From an uncultured Chloroflexota bacterium (GTDB lineage: Bacteria > Chloroflexota > Anaerolineae > Caldilineales > Caldilineaceae): 8,743 nt of DNA. Shown here in pieces: positions 1 through 7,988 of this stretch (positions within the stretch are counted from its first letter, which is position 1; each line of letters starts with the position of its first letter). The position numbers and the translations under genes were made by a program. A model generated the notes under the pieces. That model saw only the letters and a list, made by a program, of their open reading frames with translations. It ran no database searches and was not told the origin of the DNA. The stretch is from positions 1-8,743 of the forward strand of contig CAIOHJ010000327.1 of the NCBI GenBank assembly GCA_903858085.1, read 5' to 3'.

Positions 1-312
1 AATGCCGAAGTAGACGACGACCTGCTGCGGACAGTTGGGCAGCATGATGGCCACGCGTGCGCCTTTGCCGATGCCCTGCGCTGCCAGCGCCGCGGCAAAT
101 CGGCTGCTCAGCTCGTCCAGTTCTCGGTAGGTCAGCCTGGCCTGTACAGCCAGGCCGAGGGGAAGATAGCGCAAGACCATGCGCACTGCGGTCTTGTCTG
201 GGTACTTACGGGCTGAATCGGTCAGAAACTGCTGTAGGGTCCTGGAGGGGATTTCTACGGTTGCGGGGACGCCTGGCTCATAGCTGGAAAGCCATGGGTA
301 AGTCGAAGACAT
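1..312 (-). CDS. fadD: Long-chain fatty acyl-CoA synthetase (AMP-dependent synthetase), N-terminal part, runs off the left edge
   Basis: Reading leftwards from an ATG at 312-310, 104 codons stay open to base 1. The N-terminus has the layout of FadD-type fatty acid:CoA ligases: a short W-L-x-x-Y-E-P-G-V-P segment (residues 7-16), a stretch on cytoplasmic lid residues with YPDKTA near 37-42, LTYREL near 61-66, and the G-K-G-A-R-V-A-I-M-L-P-N-C-P-Q block near 83-97 that is typical of the adenylate-forming superfamily. Family members activate fatty acids to acyl-CoA through an acyl-AMP at the membrane face, for beta-oxidation or lipid synthesis. The AMP-binding P-loop and the catalytic C-terminal domain lie outside the window, so acid specificity cannot be judged. 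The start is supported by AAGGAG five bases upstream (bases 318-323). The gene diverges from the thioredoxin gene. A different acyl-CoA ligase subfamily is possible. Confidence 0.85.
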   Translation of the reverse strand, partial: MSSTYPWLSSYEPGVPATVEIPSRTLQQFLTDSARKYPDKTAVRMVLRYLPLGLAVQARLTYRELDELSSRFAAALAAQGIGKGARVAIMLPNCPQQVVVYFGI

Positions 313-379
313 GATCGCTCCTTGTCGCTAGCTGTAGGTCGCTGTCAAGCGCTGGCCGATTGCAAAAGGTACAGCACAA

Positions 380-408
380 ATCTTACCACAGCTGCTTTGA
401 CAGTTCCA
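380..408 (-). promoter_or_regulatory. Possible extended -10 promoter for the fadD-like gene
   Basis: On the minus strand TAAGAT (385-380) is preceded by TGG (388-386), giving an extended -10 TGnTAAGAT. At 17 bp spacing there is a weak -35 TGGAAC (408-403). A start near 373 would give a leader of about 60 nt. The element overlaps the -35 hexamer of the divergent plus-strand promoter, so the two would compete for polymerase. The match is partial and this remains a candidate. Confidence 0.3.
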
Positions 409-426
409 TGCTGCCAGACATATACT
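397..426 (+). promoter_or_regulatory. Near-consensus housekeeping sigma promoter upstream of the thioredoxin gene
   Basis: TTGACA (397-402) is a perfect -35 hexamer. TATACT (421-426) matches the -10 consensus at five of six positions, and the spacer is 18 bp. Transcription would begin near 433, leaving an A-rich leader of about 43 nt before the ATG at 476. It is the strongest promoter-like sequence in the window and probably drives the thioredoxin-proS-folC cluster. Confidence 0.65.
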
Positions 427-475
427 CAGGAACAAACAGGCTCACCGAAAAAGACAACGGAAAAAGAAGGTCGCC

Positions 476-892
476 ATGTTTGAGAAGTTGAGGCAACGAT
501 TGGGGGGACGTCCACAGCCTGTGCCACCCAAACCTTCTCCGCAGAGGTGGGCTGCGCCGCTGGCCGTTTCGGTCACCGATGCCACTTTTTCCGAGCTGGT
601 GGAGCGGGCTTCGCTGCCAGCTGTCGTCGATTTTTGGGCCGAGTGGTGCCAGCCCTGCCAGATCATCGCTTCCTACATCGAGTTTTTGGCACGCGACTAT
701 GCGGGACGACTGGTGGTGGCCTCTGTGGACGTCGACGAAAATCCGCAGACCCCGCAGCGTTTTCAGGTGATGGGGCTGCCGACTTTGCTGCTGCTGGACC
801 AGGGCAGAGAAGTCGGACGCATCGTCGGTGTGGCCAGCTATGCCGAGATTCAAGAACAGGTCGAACGGCTGCTGAGGCAGCCCAACTGCTAA
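476..892 (+). CDS. Thioredoxin-family protein with a CQPC active site
   Basis: This 138-residue protein has one thioredoxin fold from about residue 30 to the end. The active site is W57-C58-Q59-P60-C61 in the context VVDFWAEWCQPC, with the buried Asp kept at 52. The cis-proline loop is M-G-L-P-T (P102), and the VDVDENP strand near 84-90 matches the usual thioredoxin core. Such proteins reduce or exchange disulfides in the cytoplasm. No signal peptide or membrane segment is visible, so it is probably cytosolic. Two things are odd: the canonical CGPC dipeptide is QP here, and a basic, proline-rich extension of about 28 residues precedes the fold. The last residue is an extra cysteine (C138). 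The start is supported by AGAAGG at 465-470, five bases before ATG. It ends 16 nt before proS. It could be a specialised thioredoxin-like protein rather than the main TrxA. Confidence 0.85.
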   Translation: MFEKLRQRLGGRPQPVPPKPSPQRWAAPLAVSVTDATFSELVERASLPAVVDFWAEWCQPCQIIASYIEFLARDYAGRLVVASVDVDENPQTPQRFQVMGLPTLLLLDQGREVGRIVGVASYAEIQEQVERLLRQPNC

Positions 893-908
893 ACGTCCGG
901 AGCTTTCC

Positions 909-2690
909 ATGCGTCTTTCCAAGCTCTTTTTTCAGACCCTGCGCGAAGTGCCCGCTGACGCCGACGTGGTCAGCCATCAGCTGATGATGCGTGCTGGCAT
1001 GATTCACCAGATCGCCGCTGGGATCTTTGATTTTCTCCCGTTGGCGCTGCGCACCAAACAGAAGATCGAAGAGATCTTTCGTGCCGAGATGGACGCCATC
1101 GGCGGCCAGGAGGTGACCCTGCCGATGGTACACCCGGCTGAACTCTGGCAGAAGACGGGCCGCTGGTATCAGATCGGCAGCGACATGGCACGTTTTCGGG
1201 ATCGCAACGACCGGGAGATGGTGTTGGGCATGACCCACGAGGAGATCATGGCCGACCTGGTCAAGAAGTATATCAAGAGTTACCGGCAGCTGCCGACAAT
1301 GCTCTATCAGATCCAGACCAAATTTCGCGACGAGCCACGCCCGCGCGCCGGTCTGCTGCGCGTGCGCGAGTTCACGATGAAGGACGCCTACACCTTCGAC
1401 CGGGACGAAGCGGGCATCGACAGCTATTACCCACACTTTTATCAGGCCTATTTCAATATTTTTCGGCGTGCCGGCATCGATGTGGTGGCGGTCAAAAGCG
1501 ACACGGGGATGATGGGCGGGCGGATGGCGCATGAGTTCATGGCGCTGACCGAGATCGGCGAGGATACGCTGGTGCTCTGCCCGTCTTGTGGCTACAGCGC
1601 CAACCGCCAGGTGGCGCTCTTTCGTAAACCAGATCCGCCGGCTGAGGATCCGCTGCCGCTGCAGGAAGTGGCCACGCCGGGCGTCACGACGATCGCCGCG
1701 CTGGCCGAGTTTTTGCAGGTCGAGCCCAGTGCGACGGCCAAAGCAGTCTTTCTGGTCGCCGATATCGAACAGCCCGATGGCAAAGTCCAGGAACAGTTTG
1801 TCTTCTGCGTGGTGCGCGGGGACATGGAGCTCAACGAGACCAAGCTCACCAATGCGATCCGGGCGCGGCGCCTGCGCCCGGCGACAACCCCCGAGATCCA
1901 GGCGGTCGGCGCCGAGCCGGGCTACGGGTCGCCGGTCGGTGTCCACCGCGAGGCCATGTGGTTGGTGGTGGACGATCTGGTCGCGCGCAGCCCCAATTTG
2001 GTGGCTGGTGCCAATCGGGCAGGGTACCACCTGCTCAACACCAACTATGGGCGGGAGTACAGTGCTGACCAGGTTGTGGACCTGGCCGCAGCCAGCGACG
2101 GCCACAGCTGCTTGCACTGTGGGGCACCGCTCTACACGGCGCGTGGGGTCGAGGTCGGCAATATTTTTAAGCTGGGCACCAAATACAGCATCGCCATGGG
2201 CGCCACCTACCTGGACGAGAACGGTGAGGAGAAGCCGATCGTGATGGGCTCCTACGGCATTGGCTCTGGCCGGTTGATGGCGGTGATTGTGGAGCTGCAC
2301 CACGACGAAGCTGGGATTCAGTGGCCGATCACCGTGGCCCCCTATCAGGTGATGCTGGTCAGCCTGGCGACTGAAAAGACGCCGGAGGTCACCGCTGCCG
2401 CCGACCAGCTCTATGCAGAGCTGTTGGCGGCCGGGGTCGAGGTGCTCTACGACGACCGCGACGAGCGGGCTGGGGTCAAGTTCAACGACGCTGACCTGCT
2501 GGGGATTCCGATCCGGCTCACGTTGGGGGCCAAGGGGCTCAAAAATGGGGTGGTGGAAGGCAAGTTGCGCCGCAGCGGCGAGAGCTTTACGTTTGCCGTC
2601 AGCACAGCGGTCGCCGAGGTGCAGGCGTTGATCGCCGCGGAAATCGCCCGTATTCAAGCCACTGTGCTTCCTGTTCCCTTTGAAGATTGA
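909..2690 (+). CDS. proS: Prolyl-tRNA synthetase, bacterial type with editing domain
   Basis: This enzyme charges tRNA-Pro with proline in the cytoplasm. The 593 residues follow the bacterial class IIa layout, a little longer than the roughly 570 usual for the family. The catalytic core opens with LMMRAGMIHQIAAGIFDFLP (25-44). The substrate-loop segment G-M-T-H-E-E is at 107-112. Motif 2 is the FRDE...RVREFTMKDAYTF region (139-163) and motif 3 is GSYGIGSGRLMAVIVE (447-462). The INS editing domain that removes mischarged alanine lies between, roughly 225-410, and keeps the lysine of the A-K-A-V segment (K278). The HGTP anticodon-binding domain occupies about 475-575, including YDDRDERAGVKFNDADL near 514-530. 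Paired cysteines CPSC (224-227) and CLHC (401-404) flank the INS domain. CCGGAG at 897-902 supports the start, 16 nt after the thioredoxin stop. The next gene starts within a few bases of its stop, so the genes are probably co-transcribed. Confidence 0.96.
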   Translation: MRLSKLFFQTLREVPADADVVSHQLMMRAGMIHQIAAGIFDFLPLALRTKQKIEEIFRAEMDAIGGQEVTLPMVHPAELWQKTGRWYQIGSDMARFRDRNDREMVLGMTHEEIMADLVKKYIKSYRQLPTMLYQIQTKFRDEPRPRAGLLRVREFTMKDAYTFDRDEAGIDSYYPHFYQAYFNIFRRAGIDVVAVKSDTGMMGGRMAHEFMALTEIGEDTLVLCPSCGYSANRQVALFRKPDPPAEDPLPLQEVATPGVTTIAALAEFLQVEPSATAKAVFLVADIEQPDGKVQEQFVFCVVRGDMELNETKLTNAIRARRLRPATTPEIQAVGAEPGYGSPVGVHREAMWLVVDDLVARSPNLVAGANRAGYHLLNTNYGREYSADQVVDLAAASDGHSCLHCGAPLYTARGVEVGNIFKLGTKYSIAMGATYLDENGEEKPIVMGSYGIGSGRLMAVIVELHHDEAGIQWPITVAPYQVMLVSLATEKTPEVTAAADQLYAELLAAGVEVLYDDRDERAGVKFNDADLLGIPIRLTLGAKGLKNGVVEGKLRRSGESFTFAVSTAVAEVQALIAAEIARIQATVLPVPFED

Positions 2691-2695
2691 AGGCG

Positions 2696-4039
2696 ATGCT
2701 GGCCATTCCCAATTTTCCGTACTACAACGCTGTCGACCAGATCTATCATGCCGAGTGGTCGATTGCCAAGCTGGCACGTCAGGAGCTGTTGAGCCGTTCG
2801 GTGGCGGTGCTGTGGCCCCAAGGGCACCCGACCCGTCTGGTCCATGTCGCCGGCACGAGCGGCAAGGGGTCGACTTGCCGCTTTCTCGAAGTGGGCTTTG
2901 GTTCTGTTGGCAAGGCAGGGGCATTCATGAGCCCACATCTCTTCGATTACCGTGAGCGCTTCAGCATCGGCGGCGAGTTTGCCAGCCAGGCAGAAGTGCA
3001 GGCGGTCTGGGAGGAGCAGGTGCGGCCTCACTGCGTGCGTCTGGCCGTGGAGAACCCTGCACATGTGCACACCTTTCAGGAAGTTTCGATTCTGGTCGCC
3101 CTGGCCCTCTTTGCCCGCCACAACGTGGCCTGGGCTGCGTTGGAGACCAGCGTGGGCGGACGTTACGACCAGACCCGTGCGCTGGCGGTGTCAGCGACCC
3201 TCCTGACCAATGTCGGCAGCGACCATGCCCACCTTCTGGGGGGGGAGTTGTGGCAGCGAGCGCTCGACAAGGGCGGGATCGTCCGGCCCGGCGTCCCCTT
3301 TTTTACGACGGAGAGCGCCCCAGAGACGCTGGAGATTGTGCGGCAGCTCTGCGTCGCCGCAGGGGCGCCCTGCACGGTGGTAGAAGACAGTGCGGTGACT
3401 GCGTTGAATGCACAGCTGGATTCCTTCGACCTCGCCCCAGATTCGCTGCTGCAGGCCAGCTATCAGAGAGGCAACGCTGCGCTGGCGCTGGCTGCGCTGC
3501 GCTGGCTGCTGCCGGATCTCGACGAAGGTGCAGTGCTGCGGGCCTTTGCCGGGGCACGGTTGCTGGGCCGTTTTTGGAAAGTGGACGAGCGCGTCTACGT
3601 GGACATCGCCCACAACACCGAAAAGATCGGGGCACTGGCCGGCGAGATCGGCCGCCAGTTTGGCGAACAGAACAAGATTCTGGTCGTGGGCATCTCGGGC
3701 CAGCGTGTCGCCGCTGAGGTCTTTCGTCCCTTGGCGGGCGTCGCCCAGACGATCATCGTCACCGGCGCCTCCTACAAAGGCCAGGACCCCACGCAGGTCT
3801 GCGCAGAGATCAAAACTGTGCTCGGCGACACCCCGATCTTGCTGGCAGCCGAGCCGCCGCAGGCGCTGCAGATGGCGCGTTCTTTGCAGCGCGACGATAC
3901 GGTCATTTTGCTGACCGGTTCGACCTATATGATTGAACAGGCGCTCAACCCAGACCCCTATCTGCGTCATTTGAGTGCTCATTTTGGCTGGCGCCTGCAC
4001 GCCAGCCCCCCGCGGCCCCGATCGACGCTGCAGCGTTGA
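2696..4039 (+). CDS. folC: FolC-like Mur ligase family protein (putative folylpolyglutamate/dihydrofolate synthase)
   Basis: This 447-residue protein has the FolC length and layout. The ATP P-loop is HVAGTSGKGST (G53-T60), followed by the folate-loop SPHL (79-82) with RERFSIGGE. The central ETSVGGR-Y-D is near 150-158, SDH at 175-177, and a DKGGI segment carries the likely carbamylated lysine (K192). A C-terminal Mur ligase domain begins after LLGR (289-292) and contains D303-I-A-H-N. FolC enzymes add glutamate to dihydropteroate or folates using ATP. Several positions differ from the family forms I know: GTNGKGS, GLGGRLDATN and DGAHNP read GTSGKGS, SVGGRYDQTR and DIAHNT here. A changed substrate is therefore possible. 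An upstream TTG at 2687 overlaps the proS stop and would add three residues. I prefer ATG 2696, which has GAAGA nine bases upstream. Translation is probably coupled to proS. Confidence 0.8.
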   Translation: MLAIPNFPYYNAVDQIYHAEWSIAKLARQELLSRSVAVLWPQGHPTRLVHVAGTSGKGSTCRFLEVGFGSVGKAGAFMSPHLFDYRERFSIGGEFASQAEVQAVWEEQVRPHCVRLAVENPAHVHTFQEVSILVALALFARHNVAWAALETSVGGRYDQTRALAVSATLLTNVGSDHAHLLGGELWQRALDKGGIVRPGVPFFTTESAPETLEIVRQLCVAAGAPCTVVEDSAVTALNAQLDSFDLAPDSLLQASYQRGNAALALAALRWLLPDLDEGAVLRAFAGARLLGRFWKVDERVYVDIAHNTEKIGALAGEIGRQFGEQNKILVVGISGQRVAAEVFRPLAGVAQTIIVTGASYKGQDPTQVCAEIKTVLGDTPILLAAEPPQALQMARSLQRDDTVILLTGSTYMIEQALNPDPYLRHLSAHFGWRLHASPPRPRSTLQR

Positions 4040-4107
4040 ACGGATCTTCCTTGCCCTGCCAGAGCTGGGCTGTGAACATTGTTCGTTTGTGAGCAGGAAA
4101 GAATCCT

Positions 4108-5102
<995 letters not shown>

Positions 5103-5106
<4 letters not shown>

Positions 5107-6287
5107 CCTGGCTCACCTGGACGTGCTGGCACCAGCCGCTGGATCACCAGCAGCGTGGCCAGCGTCACCAGACAGAAGAAGATGTTGAGCGCGAAGGCCA
5201 GCTGGATGCCCACCAGATCGGCGGCAGCGCCGATCACCCAGGGGCCGAGTGCTCCCCCCAGCCCCCCAAAGGTGAAAAAGACACCCAGAATCGCGCTCGT
5301 GTTGCCTGCCTGCAGCGCCGAGACTGCGGCAGTCGCAGTTGGGAACATGATGGAGAAAAAGAGGCCGGTGAGCGGCAGGCAGAAGGTCAGTGCAGGCGGC
5401 CCGAAGATGCCTGCGCTCAAAGTGACGCTGGCCGCCAGCGTCACAGCCAGCATGATGGGCAGGTACCCGACGCGTTCGACCAGAAAGCTGCCCACCAGCC
5501 GCCCAACCATGATGGCTGCAAAAAAGAGCGAGAGGTAGAGCGAACTGAGCCCGACACTGAATCCTTTTGTCTGCTGCAAATACTCGACGATCCAGGCCGC
5601 AAAGCCGATCTCCGCCGCTACATAGACGGTCACCAAGAGATAGTACCAGCCCATTCGCCATGTGAAACCAGCCTGAAAGAGGGTGCCCAGGCTGAGCGAG
5701 GGGCCTGACGGCAGCGCGCGCGGGTAGCGAGCCAGCAGAAAGATCAGAGCCAGCAGAATCGCCAACCCAAGGGTAGACTGGAAGATCTGACGCCAGCTCC
5801 AGCCGACAGCGAGCAGCTGGCTGACATAGAGTGGCACCACAAAAGCCCCTACGCCGTGGAAGACCGCCAGCAGGTTGAGGTAACGCCCGCGGCTGAACTG
5901 GTGCAGGTCGACGATCAGCGAGTTGCCTCCGACCTCGATCGACCCCAGCCCCAGCCCGATCACAACCATGGCCAGCACCAAGAGCCAGAACGAGCTGAGC
6001 TGGCTGAAGGCCGCCAGCCCCACAGTCAAAATGGCCCCCGCCAGCAGCAGGACAACCTTGACCCCTGCCGAATCAGCGACCAGCCCCGTCAGCAGCGTTG
6101 CCAGCATGAAGCCGAGGTAGGCCCCAAAGAGCAGGGTGCCACCCTGGCTGTAGCTGAACTGGAGGTCACGCAGCAGCACTGGCAGCGTCGGCCCTTTGAG
6201 GTTGTCCAGAAAGCCAAAAATGAAAAAGGCATAGAAGCCGCCCACAGTGAGCAGCCAGATGTGGCGTGTGGAGAGCACACGCTGCAT
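5103..6287 (-). CDS. Major facilitator superfamily permease, resembling the fucose-permease (FHS) group
   Basis: This is a 394-residue polytopic membrane protein with alternating hydrophobic stretches consistent with 12 transmembrane helices. A degenerate motif A, G-L-V-A-D-S-A-G-V-K (68-78), lies between helices 2 and 3. Acidic residues fall in helix 1 (FLDN, D28), helix 4 (SIEVGGN, E118) and helix 7 (AAEIGFAAW, E226). The first two align with the functional Asp and Glu of E. coli FucP. The LNLLAVFHGVGAFVVPL segment (138-153) also resembles that group. The family imports small solutes with protons. The solute here is unknown, and sugar is only a guess. The first ATG is at 6287-6285, but no clear ribosome-binding site precedes it. 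In-frame GTG (6305) and TTG (6317, with AGAAAG upstream) are alternative starts. An extension back to a TTG at 6404 is polar and unlike the family. The gene faces era, and the stops share four bases. Confidence 0.85.
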
Positions 6288-6406
6288 GGGAGGTTGGGTA
6301 GCCACAGTGGGTCTCAAATCTTGTCTTTCTGGATGGAGCGGCGACAGTTGATGATCAAAGTATACCCTGCCCACTGCCCAACAGGCGATTCGAGCGGCAC
6401 GCAAAG

Positions 6407-6424
6407 TGCGGGCTTGCGCCCGCA
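6407..6424. repeat. Perfect inverted repeat, 7-bp stem with 4-base loop
   Basis: TGCGGGC (6407-6413) and GCCCGCA (6418-6424) flank TTGC. Neither strand has a clear T-run after it and no gene ends here, so it is not an ordinary intrinsic terminator. It may be a protein-binding site or a hairpin in a leader RNA. Confidence 0.6.
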
Positions 6425-6436
6425 GTCTGGGGGTCA

Positions 6437-6480
6437 GCTGACAGACAGCAGCTGTTCAAACGTGTAGACTGCTGGTCAGC
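6437..6480. repeat. Long imperfect inverted repeat overlapping a candidate promoter
   Basis: GCTGAC (6437-6442), a three-base bulge and CAGCAG (6446-6451) pair with CTGCTG GTCAGC (6469-6480), giving a 12-bp stem around a 17-base loop. A ten-base palindrome GTCAGCTGAC (6433-6442) overlaps the left arm. The repeat spans the candidate -35 to +1 of the promoter for the gene at 6518, which fits an operator as well as an RNA hairpin. Confidence 0.45.
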
Positions 6481-6517
6481 AACTGCTTAAACAGGTGGAT
6501 GGACAAGGAAGGGGTTT

Positions 6518-6925
6518 ATGCAATTTCAAGAAATCGGGAATCCGACGTATATCGCACTGGAAACATTTCGCAAGAGCGGTGCCGGGGTGGTGACCCCAGT
6601 CTGGGTGACGGCGGAGGGGAGCAAGCTCTTCGTGTGGACTGTGGGCGACAGCGGCAAGGTCAAGCGCATCCGCAACAACGGGCGGGTCCGCATTGCGGTC
6701 AGCGATGCGCGGGGAACCCCCAAGAGCGGCTGGGTGGATGCGCAGGCGCGCGTGCTGGACAGCCCGGCCGACGATGCGCAGCAGCGCAGACGGCTCGCCG
6801 CCAAATATGGTTGGCAGTTCCAGCTTTTTACGCTCATGAGCCGTTTCTCGCGCAACCGCGCCGGCCATGTGGCGATCGAGCTCAGCCCCCGCCAGCCTGC
6901 CCCAGCCGATCCGATGTCCCTGTAG
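6518..6925 (+). CDS. PPOX-class probable F420-dependent enzyme, Rv2061-like
   Basis: This is a 135-residue protein of the split beta-barrel (pyridoxamine 5'-phosphate oxidase-like) fold. The order YIALETFRKSG (11-21), VTPVWV (25-30), a long-strand LFVWT, then SGKVKRIRNN (45-54) for cofactor phosphate binding, a D-A-R-G-T loop (63-67) and GWVDAQARVLD (71-81) is the signature of the Rv2061 family, whose members are predicted to use coenzyme F420. The C-terminal KYGWQFQLF and HVAIELSP segments also fit. Substrate is unknown; related proteins reduce or bind small hydride acceptors in the cytoplasm. Whether this one uses F420 or FMN cannot be settled from sequence alone. AAGGAA followed by GGGG (6505-6514) supports the start. 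The lipoprotein gene begins 27 nt downstream and is probably on the same transcript. Confidence 0.85.
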   Translation: MQFQEIGNPTYIALETFRKSGAGVVTPVWVTAEGSKLFVWTVGDSGKVKRIRNNGRVRIAVSDARGTPKSGWVDAQARVLDSPADDAQQRRRLAAKYGWQFQLFTLMSRFSRNRAGHVAIELSPRQPAPADPMSL

Positions 6926-6939
6926 CAAAGTGATGGTTC

Positions 6940-6947
6940 AGGAGGAA
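6940..6947 (+). promoter_or_regulatory. Consensus ribosome-binding site for the BMP lipoprotein gene
   Basis: AGGAGGAA lies five bases before ATG 6953. It is the closest match to the anti-16S consensus in the window and implies high translation of the lipoprotein, as expected for a binding protein needed in excess. Confidence 0.85.
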
Positions 6948-6952
6948 TTCCC

Positions 6953-7984
6953 ATGCGCCCAACTCTTGTCCGCCTGCCCTTGTGGCTGGCGATCGCTCTC
7001 CTGGCTGTGGCCTGCACGGCACCCCAGGCCACCCAGCCAGCACGCGCGGTCTATCTGATCAACGGTGCGCTCGGCGACAATGCGTTCTACGATTCTGGCC
7101 AGGCGGGGATGGATGCCCTGGCCGAGCAGTATGGGGTGGAGACGCGCACGATCGAAGCCAATTTCGATGCTGGCAAATACGAGCCCTCGCTGCAGGCTGC
7201 GGTTGCCTACGCCGACGTCATTTTTGTCATCTCCTACGGCTTTGAAGACGCGCTCAGAGAGATCGCCGACCGCAACCCCGACAAGGTGTTTGTCAACCTG
7301 GATACTGTGGTTGAAAACAGCGGCGGAACCATCACCTCGGTGGACTTCATCGAGGAAGAGAGCGCCTATCTGGCGGGTGTGGTCGCCGGGATGCTGACGG
7401 TCGACACCAGCGTCCCCAACATCAACCCAGACAAGGTGATCGGGGTGGTGGGCGGCGATGTGGACCCGGTTGTCAACGCGTTTATTTACGCCTATGAAGC
7501 GGGCGCCCACGCGGTCGACCCGGCCATTCGGGTGGAGAAGAGATCGTTGGGCGGCGCGTGGGATGATGCTGCCAAGGGCAAGCAGGCTGCGCTGCAGCTG
7601 TACGACCAGCAGGCCGATGTCATCTTCCAGGTGGCCGCTGCAGCAGGCATCGGGGTGCTGCAGGCAGCCAGCGAGCGTTCGCTGTACGCGATCGGGGTGG
7701 ATACCAACCAGAACGACCTCGAACCCGGCTTTGTGGTGGCCAGCGATATCAAAGATGTGGGCAAGGCCATCCAGGAGGTCTACCAGACGATCGTGGAGGG
7801 CAACTATGTGGCTGGTGCGCTCCTCTCGTACGGGCTGGCCAGCGGTGGGGTCGATCTGGTCACAGAAGCCCAGGTCCAGGTGCTGCCTGCGGCGATCGAA
7901 GAACGGGTCGCCGCGCTGCGCCAGCAGATTGTGGACGGCAGCCTTCAGGTCGAGCTGTACGACGGCCGTGAGATCTGGCAGTAG
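6953..7984 (+). CDS. BMP-family (PnrA/Med-like) substrate-binding lipoprotein of an ABC transporter
   Basis: This 343-residue protein begins with a lipoprotein signal: basic R-residues, a hydrophobic segment (8-20) and a lipobox-like LAVAC with C21 as the lipidation site. The mature part is a type I periplasmic-binding fold of the basic membrane protein family. Landmarks are GDNAF (41-45), ISYGFEDAL (93-101), the F-I-E-E-E-S-A-Y-L-A-G-V-V-A-G helix (132-146), IGVVGG (163-168), DDAAKGKQAALQLYDQQADVIF (204-225) and IGVDTNQND (247-255). Characterised members bind purine nucleosides and hand them to an inner-membrane importer. The downstream ABC ATPase agrees with this role. Two pocket segments differ from the forms I know: D-x-x-F-Y instead of D-x-S-F-N, and AAGIG instead of GTGNG, so the ligand may not be a common nucleoside. 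A strong hairpin starts eight bases after the stop. Confidence 0.92.
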   Translation: MRPTLVRLPLWLAIALLAVACTAPQATQPARAVYLINGALGDNAFYDSGQAGMDALAEQYGVETRTIEANFDAGKYEPSLQAAVAYADVIFVISYGFEDALREIADRNPDKVFVNLDTVVENSGGTITSVDFIEEESAYLAGVVAGMLTVDTSVPNINPDKVIGVVGGDVDPVVNAFIYAYEAGAHAVDPAIRVEKRSLGGAWDDAAKGKQAALQLYDQQADVIFQVAAAAGIGVLQAASERSLYAIGVDTNQNDLEPGFVVASDIKDVGKAIQEVYQTIVEGNYVAGALLSYGLASGGVDLVTEAQVQVLPAAIEERVAALRQQIVDGSLQVELYDGREIWQ

Positions 7985-7988
7985 GTTG

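Larger units (their letters stand above)
6288..6517. promoter_or_regulatory. Divergent intergenic region between the permease and F420-enzyme genes
   Basis: These 230 bases hold no convincing gene. They contain two inverted repeats (6407-6424 and 6437-6480) and weak promoter-like hexamers on both strands. On the minus strand, TATACT at 6364-6359 could be a -10 for the permease, but no good -35 is correctly spaced (best TCGCCT at 6388-6383). On the plus strand, CAGACA (6442-6447), 17 bp, TAGACT (6465-6470) could serve the gene at 6518. The region probably carries both promoters. Confidence 0.4.

Noticed and set aside
57..314. Plus-strand open frame over the fadD-like gene
   Set aside because: Its translation is Arg/Cys/Ser-rich with no domain, while the opposite strand encodes a recognisable acyl-CoA synthetase N-terminus with a good ribosome-binding site.
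663..2924. Very long antisense open frame opposite proS (753 codons, minus strand)
   Set aside because: It mirrors proS, which has all class II synthetase motifs. Its translation is rich in His, Arg, Gln and Pro with no domain, the usual shadow of a GC-rich coding strand.
4074..4084. GAACATTGTTC palindrome before era as a possible LexA/SOS box
   Set aside because: Gram-positive-type SOS boxes have four bases between GAAC and GTTC; here there are three. Era is also not a known SOS gene, and no promoter is clear beside it.
6288..6404. N-terminal extension of the permease to a TTG at 6404
   Set aside because: The extra 39 residues are polar and unlike MFS N-termini, the codon is weak, and the region looks like a promoter region with inverted repeats.
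6499..6933. Alternative frame starting at 6499 over the F420-type gene
   Set aside because: The frame from 6518 matches the Rv2061-like family across its length and has a suitable ribosome-binding site; the other frame is compositionally noise-like.
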